From Mucilaginibacter oryzae (GTDB taxonomy: Bacteria > Bacteroidota > Bacteroidia > Sphingobacteriales > Sphingobacteriaceae), in NCBI RefSeq assembly GCF_003148845.1, contig NZ_QGHA01000004.1:248001-312000 (forward strand): a DNA stretch of 64,000 nt. Reading direction: 5' to 3'. A program made the translations under genes and the position numbers. Positions 35,644-43,856 of the stretch are shown piece by piece (the first letter of the stretch is position 1; every line of letters begins with the position of its first letter). The notes under the pieces are model-generated. The model saw only the letters and a list, made by a program, of their open reading frames with translations. It searched no databases and was not told the origin of the DNA.

Positions 35644-36213
35644 CTATCGCCTCAAAAACTCAAACTTCCCATCCGGAGCCAATCTCATGATAGTGGATGG
35701 CGTTTTGATCTCCTTGCTATGCTGCTCCAGGTCAACCACGTAATCAACCCCGTCAATAATCTCCTGGTCAACCTGCGAAAAATATTGCGGTGATGCTTTA
35801 CCGCTGATATTGGCGGATGTAGAAACCAATGGTTTACGCAAACGCTGAATCAATTGCTGGCAAAAAGGCATATTTTTTACTATCCTGATGCCTACGCTTC
35901 CATCGGCAGCGATAACAGCGGACGAAATATTTTTAGCGCCGGGCATTACCAGCGTTAAAGGGTTCTCGGCGTATTCAATCAGGTCGTAGGCTAACGGATT
36001 AACTTCCGCGATATAGCTTTCCAGTTTATTTTCGGTATCCAGCAAAATGATCATGCTTTTGGCTTCGTCGCGCTGTTTCAGGCGGTAGATCTTCTGGATG
36101 GCTTCGGTGTTGGTGGCATCGCAGCCAATACCCCAAATGGTATCGGTAGGGTAAAGGATAATGCCGCCTTCCTGAACAACTTTCAGCGCTTTGGCTACTT
36201 CGTCTTTAAGCAT
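35644..36213 (-). CDS. tsaC: L-threonylcarbamoyladenylate synthase (Sua5/YrdC family)
   Basis: A 189-residue YrdC/Sua5-fold enzyme that makes threonylcarbamoyl-AMP from threonine, bicarbonate and ATP for the t6A37 modification of tRNA. GGIILYPTDTIWGIGCDATN near residue 15 and YRLKQRDEAKSM near 43 (the K-x-R-x(2)-K-x motif) are typical, as are NPLTLVMPGAKNI and LVSTSANISGKASP near 127. The length is that of the short TsaC form without the Sua5 C-terminal domain. The start overlaps the stop of the upstream glycosyltransferase gene by 8 nt. Confidence 0.92.
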   Translation of the reverse strand: MLKDEVAKALKVVQEGGIILYPTDTIWGIGCDATNTEAIQKIYRLKQRDEAKSMIILLDTENKLESYIAEVNPLAYDLIEYAENPLTLVMPGAKNISSAVIAADGSVGIRIVKNMPFCQQLIQRLRKPLVSTSANISGKASPQYFSQVDQEIIDGVDYVVDLEQHSKEIKTPSTIMRLAPDGKFEFLRR

Positions 36214-37333
36214 GGTTCAATATATTTTGGTAAAGCCGCGTTAGCTGCAGGCTCAGTTTATCATCAGTAAAATTGGCTGCATAAGCGCGGCCTTTGGTTA
36301 TCATGGTTTGCCTTAACCGGCTATCTTCAAGTACCTGGTTTATTTTTGCAGCAAGGTTTGTATCATCATCCGGGTTAACGTACAGGCTGTCCGGTCCGCC
36401 TGCCTCCTCAAGGCATGAACCTGTGGCGGCAATTACCGGTAAGCCTGAATTCAGGGCTTCCAATACCGGTATGCCGAACCCTTCATACCTCGACGGATAA
36501 ACAAATATGGTTGCCAGCTGATAAACGGCAGGTAACTCGGTAAAGGTAACATCTTTTAAAAATATTACCCTGTTGCTTAAGTTGTTTGCAGTAAGGTAAT
36601 TCTTAACCTCTTCTGCATATTTAGTTTCTTTACCTACAACAACCAGTGGTGTGCCGTTATTTACATTTTGCAAAGCCTTAACCGTTAGCAGCAGGTTTTT
36701 GCGCTCCTCGATAGTGCCTACACTTAATATAAATGTTTCGGGCAGGTTGTATTTATCTTTTACTGCAGACTTTTGCGCGACGGTTTGCTCAAGAGCGAAA
36801 ACAGGATCACATCCCTGGTAAACCACTTCGATTTTTCCGGAACCGATGCCAAGCAACTCAATCAGGTCATCTTTTGTTTTTTGGCTGATGGCGATGATCT
36901 TATCCGCAAATTTACAGGCATGTTTAACCTTAGCCAGGTAAATGCGGTAATTAACCGGACCAAACTGTTTGGGGTACCGCATAAAAATCAGATCGTGTAT
37001 GGTAACTACCGATCTGATACCTGTTTTTTCGATGCCCGATGGCAATTCGTGGCTCAGTCCATGATACAGATCAATGTCATCTCGCAGCAAATCTTTAACA
37101 ATACCTCTGCTCCGCCACCACGAGGTAAACCATTTGCTTTTGGGCGTTACAGTACGGATGTTTGGAAAATTGCCAATGAAACTGAGCCGCGGATTGGCTT
37201 TGGCTTTCGGCGTGTAAAGATAGAGCGTATTGGCCGGATTGACGGATGCGAAGCCTTTAATTAACCAGCGACTGTAATTGCCCAGGCCGGTGTTATTGTA
37301 AAAAGCGCGTTTGGCATCGTATCCTATCTTCAT
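36206..37333 (-). CDS. Glycosyltransferase family 4
   Basis: A 375-residue GT-B fold glycosyltransferase of the family 1/4 mannosyltransferase type. The N-terminus MKIGYDAKRAFYNNTGLGNYSRWL carries the Gly-x-Gly-Asn-Tyr acceptor loop. The C-terminal domain has FILSVGTIEERKNLLLTVKAL near residue 205, TPLVVVGKETKY, and FVYPSRYEGFGIPVLEALNSG near 283, with the E-x7-E donor-binding pair. It is away from the EPS locus and overlaps tsaC by 8 nt, so it is cotranscribed with a tRNA-modification gene; I see no functional reason for this. Substrate is unknown. Confidence 0.85.
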   Translation of the reverse strand: MKIGYDAKRAFYNNTGLGNYSRWLIKGFASVNPANTLYLYTPKAKANPRLSFIGNFPNIRTVTPKSKWFTSWWRSRGIVKDLLRDDIDLYHGLSHELPSGIEKTGIRSVVTIHDLIFMRYPKQFGPVNYRIYLAKVKHACKFADKIIAISQKTKDDLIELLGIGSGKIEVVYQGCDPVFALEQTVAQKSAVKDKYNLPETFILSVGTIEERKNLLLTVKALQNVNNGTPLVVVGKETKYAEEVKNYLTANNLSNRVIFLKDVTFTELPAVYQLATIFVYPSRYEGFGIPVLEALNSGLPVIAATGSCLEEAGGPDSLYVNPDDDTNLAAKINQVLEDSRLRQTMITKGRAYAANFTDDKLSLQLTRLYQNILNHA

Positions 37334-37457
37334 GTTTAAGTCTTGAGTCGGAAGTTTAAAGTTCTAAGTCGCTTTTAAAATTTAAAGCCATAAGCGAAGG
37401 CTCGGAAAATTATCCATGCCATCACTTATGACTTTAAACTTACGACTTCAGACTATA
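37334..37457. repeat. Imperfect inverted repeat between GT4 gene and dapD
   Basis: The sequence at about 37338-37372 (containing GTCTTGAGTCGGAAGTTTAAAG) and the complement of about 37420-37452 are similar over some 30 bases, flanking a short centre. This is a degenerate intergenic repeat of the poly-purine/AGTTTAAAG type. It carries no recognisable gene. Confidence 0.45.
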
Positions 37458-38273
37458 TTATACCGCTACGTTGTTTTCACGCAGGGCGTCGTTTAGGGAT
37501 GTTTTTTTATCTGTCGATTCTTTGCGGGTGCCGATAATCAGGGCGCAAGGCACCTGGTATTCACCTGCCGCGAATTTTTTGGTGTATGAGCCGGGGATCA
37601 CTACCGAACGGGCAGGAACACGGCCTTTATATTCAACCGGGGTGCTGTGGGTTACGTCGATAATTTTGGTTGATGCAGTTAAAACCACGTTAGCGCCTAA
37701 CACGGCTTCGTGTTCAACATGTACGCCTTCAACCACAATAGCGCGCGAGCCTAAAAAGCAGTTATCTTCAATAATTACCGGTGCAGCCTGTAATGGCTCC
37801 AAAACGCCGCCGATGCCAACACCGCCGCTTAAGTGAACGTGTTTGCCAATTTGTGCGCATGAACCTACGGTAGCCCAGGTATCAACCATGGTGCCTTCAT
37901 CAACATAAGCGCCAATGTTTACGTACGATGGCATCATGATAACGCCTTTGGCCAGGTATGCGCCATAACGGGCAATGCCGTGGGGTACTACGCGTACACC
38001 GGTTTGTTTATAATCAGTTTTAAGCTTCATTTTATCATGAAACACAAACGGACCGGTTTTAATTTCTTCCATCTGCCTGGTAGGGAAATACAAAACAACC
38101 GCTTTCTTAACCCACTCATTAACATGCCAGCGCGAACCAAGTGGTTCGGCTACACGGATTTCGCCTTTATCTAACCGCTCAATAACGGTTTCAATAGCGT
38201 TAGTGTATTCATTAAAATTAAGCAGGTTCCTGTCTTCCCAGGCCTCTTCAATCAGTTTTTTGAGATCTTGCAT
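37458..38273 (-). CDS. dapD: 2,3,4,5-tetrahydropyridine-2,6-dicarboxylate N-succinyltransferase
   Basis: A 271-residue left-handed beta-helix acyltransferase in the succinylase branch of lysine and diaminopimelate synthesis. RVAEPLGSRWHVNEWVKKAV is near residue 38, and FHDKMKLKTDY near 78. The hexapeptide-repeat core runs through MMPSYVNIGAYVDEGTMVDT, WATVGSCAQIGKHVHLSGG, GIGGVLEPLQAAPVIIEDNC and FLGSRAIVVEGVHV. The C-terminal segment is SVVIPGSYTKKFAAGEYQVP. Length and motif order match DapD. It is flanked by non-coding repeats on the downstream side and appears to be monocistronic. Confidence 0.96.
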   Translation of the reverse strand: MQDLKKLIEEAWEDRNLLNFNEYTNAIETVIERLDKGEIRVAEPLGSRWHVNEWVKKAVVLYFPTRQMEEIKTGPFVFHDKMKLKTDYKQTGVRVVPHGIARYGAYLAKGVIMMPSYVNIGAYVDEGTMVDTWATVGSCAQIGKHVHLSGGVGIGGVLEPLQAAPVIIEDNCFLGSRAIVVEGVHVEHEAVLGANVVLTASTKIIDVTHSTPVEYKGRVPARSVVIPGSYTKKFAAGEYQVPCALIIGTRKESTDKKTSLNDALRENNVAV

Positions 38274-38478
38274 TGGTAAAATTAAACTTTTGGCAAATTA
38301 AAGGATTTTTAGGGAATTATGGTTGATTTTAAAGAGAATGCGATGTAAGCCTGGTTTCGTTAATATGGAATCCGTTATATGCCTGCGCTGTGAGATTACA
38401 AAAAGGAATTTGCCGGTTTAAAATGTAAAAGCAGTTATCTAATTTTACCTCCCGGCTGCTTTTTGTAAATATAGTGTG

Positions 38479-39432
38479 ATGGATAAGCAACGTAATTTTT
38501 ATAAGGATGTATTATTAGGCGTAGCCGTGGGCGATGCGCTTGGTGTTCCGGTTGAATTTAAATCGCGCGAAAGTATAGCTCAAATGCCGGTTAATGATAT
38601 GGCTGGCTTTGGTACGCATGATCAGCCGCCCGGTACATGGTCTGACGATAGCTCGCTGACTTTTTGCCTTGCCGATGTTTTAGCCGATAATTATGATCTG
38701 CAAAAAATTGCCGATAGCTTTGTTGGTTGGTTATATGACGAACAGTGGACTGCACATGGTGAAGTGTTTGATGTTGGATTTGCTACCCGAAATGCCATCG
38801 AACGGGTTTTGCGAAAAGTGCGCCCCGATTTGGCAGGTGGTTTTGAAGTGTCGTCAAACGGAAACGGATCATTGATGCGGATTTTGCCGCTGCTGTTTTA
38901 TATCAAAGATAAGCCCATAAACGAACGTTTTGCTATTACTAAAGCTGTTTCTTCAATAACTCATGCTCATGTACGTTCGGTTATTGCCTGCTTTTATTAC
39001 CTCGAATTTGCAGGTAAATTACTAACGGGTAATGATCGTTTTATTACGTACCATGAGTTAAAGAATGAAGTAAGTTCATTTTTAAATTCGACAACTATCA
39101 GCCCCGACGAAATTTTGTTATTTAACCGTTTGCTGAAGGAGAATATTTATGAATTGCCCGAAGCCGAAATACAAAGCAGCGGCTACGTGCTGCATACCCT
39201 TGAAGCCAGCATATGGTGTTTACTCAACACCTCAAATTATGCAGAAGCTGTATTAAAAGCCGTAAATTTGGGGCTTGATACTGATACAACCGGCGCGGTA
39301 ACCGGCGGATTGGCTGCTTTGTGTTATAGCCACGAGACTATCCCAGAGCATTGGAAGCTGATGCTGGCCCGCAATAAGGATATTGAAGCTTTAGCCGACA
39401 GGTTGGCCAATAAGTATGAAAGGAACAATTAA
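38479..39432 (+). CDS. ADP-ribosylglycohydrolase family protein
   Basis: A 317-residue DraG/ARH-type hydrolase that removes ADP-ribose from proteins, nucleic acids or small molecules. YKDVLLGVAVGDALGVPVEF is the N-terminal signature. Metal-binding residues lie in PGTWSDDSSLTFCLADVL near residue 54 and in NLGLDTDTTGAVTGGLAAL near 270, the two Asp-rich motifs that bind the binuclear Mg centre. ATG 38479 is chosen over a GTG three bases upstream. The hslR gene follows after 2 nt, so the two are translationally close. No partner ADP-ribosyltransferase was found in the window. Confidence 0.92.
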   Translation: MDKQRNFYKDVLLGVAVGDALGVPVEFKSRESIAQMPVNDMAGFGTHDQPPGTWSDDSSLTFCLADVLADNYDLQKIADSFVGWLYDEQWTAHGEVFDVGFATRNAIERVLRKVRPDLAGGFEVSSNGNGSLMRILPLLFYIKDKPINERFAITKAVSSITHAHVRSVIACFYYLEFAGKLLTGNDRFITYHELKNEVSSFLNSTTISPDEILLFNRLLKENIYELPEAEIQSSGYVLHTLEASIWCLLNTSNYAEAVLKAVNLGLDTDTTGAVTGGLAALCYSHETIPEHWKLMLARNKDIEALADRLANKYERNN

Positions 39433-39434
39433 AA

Positions 39435-39842
39435 ATGCCCGAAAAAGAAAAACTCAGAATAGATAAATACCTGTGGGCCATTCGCCTGTTTAAAACCCGT
39501 ACGTTGGCTGCCGATGCCTGTAAGGCCGGGCGGGTAAAGCTGGATGGTAAAAACATCAAACCATCGTACGAGGTTAAATTAGGCGATGTGTACCAGGTAG
39601 CCAAAGGGATTGAACGCAAAGTGGTGAGGGTTGTGGGCCTGCTCGAAAACCGGGTTGATGCCAAAACTGCCGTTGGTTTTTACGAAGATATCACCCCGGT
39701 TGAACAAACCCAGGCCTTCAAATCCATGTTTCATGCACCCATACTTAAACGCGACAGGGGAACGGGCAGGCCAACAAAAGCCGACAGACGCGAAATTGAT
39801 GATTTGAAGGATAATTTTTTTGAAACGGAGGAAGAGGAGTAA
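39435..39842 (+). CDS. hslR: RNA-binding S4 domain protein (heat-shock protein 15 family)
   Basis: A 135-residue RNA-binding protein of the Hsp15 family, which in E. coli helps rescue stalled 50S subunits carrying peptidyl-tRNA. The S4 domain spans about residues 6-70: LRIDKYLWAIRLFKTRTLAA, then ACKAGRVKLDGKNIKPSYEV and KLGDVYQVAKGIERKVVRVV. The C-terminal extension is Lys/Arg-rich (RDRGTGRPTKADRREIDDL) and ends acidic. It starts 2 nt after the ADP-ribosylglycohydrolase stop. Its TAA stop is followed with no spacer by a G/C hairpin repeat. Confidence 0.92.
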   Translation: MPEKEKLRIDKYLWAIRLFKTRTLAADACKAGRVKLDGKNIKPSYEVKLGDVYQVAKGIERKVVRVVGLLENRVDAKTAVGFYEDITPVEQTQAFKSMFHAPILKRDRGTGRPTKADRREIDDLKDNFFETEEEE

Positions 39843-39915
39843 CCCCCCAGCCCCCTAAAGGGGGAGACTTAGAATCAACTCGGGTTTGAGCTCCCCCTTT
39901 AGGGGGCTGGGGGGC
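39843..39915. repeat. Inverted hairpin repeat fitting exactly between two convergent stop codons
   Basis: Arms 39843-39866 and 39891-39914 are a perfect 24-bp inverted repeat (CCCCCCAGCCCCCTAAAG... and complement) with a 24-nt centre. The left arm starts directly after the hslR TAA and the right end touches the TGA of the deaminase gene. Each arm is also self-complementary (CCCCCTAAAGGGGG), so it can act as a bidirectional 3' hairpin. Confidence 0.9.
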
Positions 39916-40395
39916 TCAATAATGCTCCTTATGCTCCGTACTTTCCCAAAGTTTAAAAGCCTGTATAGCCTCATCGCGCAGTAATTGGGAGAAAGGCAGT
40001 TTGCGGCTTTCCATATCGCGCTCCAGTTCATCATAAATAAAATGGTCGTCAAAACCTATGGCTGCAGCGTCGGCCTTGGTATTGGCGTAATAAATTTTAT
40101 CGATGCGTGCCCAGTAAATGGCGCCGAGGCACATGGGGCAGGGTTCGCAGCTGGTATAAATTTCGCAGCCGGCCAGGTTGTAGGTGCCTAATTCCTGGCA
40201 AGCCAGGCGGATTACCGATACCTCGGCATGGGCCGTAGGGTCGTTAGTGGGTACTACCCGGTTGGCGCTCCGGGCCACAATCATACCATCTTTCACAATA
40301 ACGGCACCAAACGGACCGCCCATTCCCCGCCTGACATTATCTTCCGAAAGCTCAATAGCTATGCGCATAAATTTTTCGTGTGCCGCGTTTTCCAT
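39916..40395 (-). CDS. Nucleoside deaminase, guanine-deaminase-like
   Basis: A 159-residue zinc-dependent cytidine-deaminase-fold enzyme. The zinc motif is TAHAEVSVIRLA (His-Ala-Glu) near residue 54 and SCEPCPMCLGAIYWARID (Cys-x2-Cys) near 86. FDDHFIYDELE near 118, and a C-terminal Trp-Glu-Ser-Thr-Glu stretch, resemble Bacillus GuaD, which turns guanine into xanthine, more than the tRNA deaminase TadA. The N-terminal GGPFGAVIVKDGMIVARSAN is typical of both. It converges on hslR and its TGA stop abuts the hairpin repeat 39843-39915. Confidence 0.82.
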   Translation of the reverse strand: MENAAHEKFMRIAIELSEDNVRRGMGGPFGAVIVKDGMIVARSANRVVPTNDPTAHAEVSVIRLACQELGTYNLAGCEIYTSCEPCPMCLGAIYWARIDKIYYANTKADAAAIGFDDHFIYDELERDMESRKLPFSQLLRDEAIQAFKLWESTEHKEHY

Positions 40396-40502
40396 ATGTT
40401 TTTTTGATAGTAGGTTAATTTGAAGATAGACTAAGTTTTTTCAGCTTTAAAACTTTGCACCAATAACTCATTTTCAAATTATGCTGTGCTCTCTAAAAAT
40501 AG

Positions 40503-40528
40503 AAAACCCCAACCGGAGTTGAGGTTTT
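40503..40528 (-). terminator. Terminator after the OmpH/Skp gene
   Basis: On the reverse strand AAAACCTCAAC, a short CGG loop region and GTTGGGGTTTT form a stem ending in T4, about 83 nt after the stop of the ompH-like gene. Confidence 0.65.
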
Positions 40529-40610
40529 AATTTAAAAATGTGACAATTGATAATTTGACGATTACAGGCAATGTTCAAATCGCCGCATCATCAAATTTTT
40601 AAAATTGATG

Positions 40611-41207
40611 TTATTTTTTGTCTTTAGCGTAGGCTTCGTTAAGGCGTTTCACAACGTCTAAAGTAACGTCTAAACTTGGATCGCCGTAAAGTACGGTTGG
40701 GTTAGCTTTTGAATAAGTTAACACCATTTTGTAGCCTTTTTCTTTAGCGTAACCTTTAACAAAATCGGCGATTTTATCATAAAGTTTAGCGTTTTCGGAA
40801 GCCTGCTCATTCTGAAACTCGGCGCCCGCGTTTTGCGAATAACCTTGCAGCTCCTGTTGTTTTTTAGCTAAGCGTTGCTCAGTAGCCTGGCGTTGATCGG
40901 CCGGCATGGTAGCTGCATTTTTCTGGTATTCGGCAACCTCGCGCTGAAATGCCTGGCCGCGGCCTTGTAGGTCGGCTTGCGATGCTTTACCTTTTTCTTC
41001 TAAACGTTTAGAAAGATCTTTAAAATAATCGTATTTGTTTAGTAACGAATCCGAGTTTACATAAACAATAGCTTCTTTATCGGGCGTTGCCGTGGTGGTT
41101 GCAGCAGCCGGTTTATCGGCGGTTTTATTTTGAGTACAGGCGGCAATGCTACCTGCAATTGCTAATCCTAAAGTAAGTTTGGTTAAAACTGAAGCACTGG
41201 TTTTCAT
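40611..41207 (-). CDS. OmpH/Skp family periplasmic chaperone, lipoprotein form
   Basis: A 198-residue OmpH/Skp-family protein. The signal peptide ends with a lipobox SIAAC (Cys about residue 24), predicting a membrane-anchored lipoprotein instead of the soluble periplasmic chaperone of Proteobacteria. After a low-complexity Thr/Ala linker the Skp-like core begins at AIVYVNSDSLLNKYDYFKDL, followed by a long helical hairpin rich in Lys, Gln, Glu and Ala (residues about 65-165), and ends with YKMVLTYSKANPTVLYGDPS, DVTLDVVKRLNEAY. These are typical of Bacteroidota OmpH proteins. It probably helps outer-membrane proteins cross the periplasm. A -7 box lies upstream. Confidence 0.88.
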   Translation of the reverse strand: MKTSASVLTKLTLGLAIAGSIAACTQNKTADKPAAATTTATPDKEAIVYVNSDSLLNKYDYFKDLSKRLEEKGKASQADLQGRGQAFQREVAEYQKNAATMPADQRQATEQRLAKKQQELQGYSQNAGAEFQNEQASENAKLYDKIADFVKGYAKEKGYKMVLTYSKANPTVLYGDPSLDVTLDVVKRLNEAYAKDKK

Positions 41208-41241
41208 TTTGTCAATTCTGAAAAATATTGTAAAATTTTGA

Positions 41242-41249
41242 CAAAGATA
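41242..41249 (-). promoter_or_regulatory. -7 box upstream of the OmpH/Skp gene
   Basis: On the reverse strand TATCTTTG matches the TAnnTTTG consensus exactly, 35 nt before the start codon. A clear -33 element is not seen. Confidence 0.42.
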
Positions 41250-41279
41250 ATCTTTCGTGGCAAGTATCCTAATTTAGAT

Positions 41280-41760
41280 TTGGGATTTTGGATGTTCGAT
41301 TTTGGATTTGTTTTTGTGGATTAAACCGGTTAATTTTTGTTTTTTGGGATTACACCGATTGGATCTTGATTACCCCAATTTCAGGTAAGGGGTTTAAATA
41401 GATCCTCCTTCCGGCTCTTGGACAAGCGGTATTTTGATTTGGGATTCATTTTCCATTACACCGGTTAATTTTTGATTACCCCGATTTCTGTTTTCAGAAT
41501 TACACTGATTTTGACTGCTGATGATTTTTTGCGTTGATTTTGCTGATTTTTTCTGAACAGGAATTTCTCCAATGGAAGAATTATGAAATTTTTGCCTGGC
41601 GCTTTAAAATTCTGGCTGTTCTGTTAATTCACTAATTCCGGTTCAGCTAATAAAGCAAATTCTGGTTCTGACAAATTCTGTTAATCCTAAAATTCTGTAA
41701 ATTCTGATTCAGACAATCCCGGTTCTGACAAATTCCACAACCGTACTTTTATCCACAAAT
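41280..41760. repeat. Degenerate GATTACACYGATT and AATTCTG repeats upstream of gyrB
   Basis: The gene-free stretch of about 600 bases before gyrB has two classes of degenerate short repeats. First, copies of ATTACACCGATT, ATTACACCGGTTAA, ATTACCCCGATTTC and ATTACACTGATTTTGA occur at about 41350-41510. Second, AATTCTGTTAAT, AATTCTGTAAATTCTG and AATTCTGGTTCTGACA recur at about 41620-41735. Neither forms a regular array. No reading frame of interest or RNA gene was seen here. Confidence 0.6.
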
Positions 41761-41785
41761 AATCGTTATTATGGGGTATTTTTTG

Positions 41786-41793
41786 TAAGTTTG
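41786..41793 (+). promoter_or_regulatory. -7 box upstream of gyrB
   Basis: TAAGTTTG matches TAnnTTTG exactly, 23 nt before the gyrB start, predicting a short leader. A clear -33 TTTG is missing. Confidence 0.45.
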
Positions 41794-41809
41794 AAGATTG
41801 TTTCATTAA

Positions 41810-43774
<1,965 letters not shown>

Positions 43775-43775
43775 A

Positions 43776-43800
43776 GCCCCCCGGCCCCCTGAAGGGGGAG
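43776..43800. repeat. G/C hairpin repeat at the gyrB stop codon
   Basis: GCCCCCCGGCCCCCTGAAGG plus GGGAG starts one base after the gyrB TAA. It is the same element, in the same orientation relative to the stop, as the copy at the transketolase N-subunit stop (63144-63168). Confidence 0.85.
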
Positions 43801-43814
43801 GGATGGTTGATATA

Positions 43815-43856
43815 AAAAAAGCCTGTTTCTTTTTGGAGGACAGGCTTTTTTTATAT
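43815..43856. terminator. Bidirectional terminator between gyrB and the S8 protease gene
   Basis: AAAAAAAGCCTGT and ACAGGCTTTTTTT form a perfect 13-bp stem with a 13-nt loop, with A- and T-runs on each strand. It separates convergent genes; the last bases overlap the C-terminal codons of the protease gene. Confidence 0.9.
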
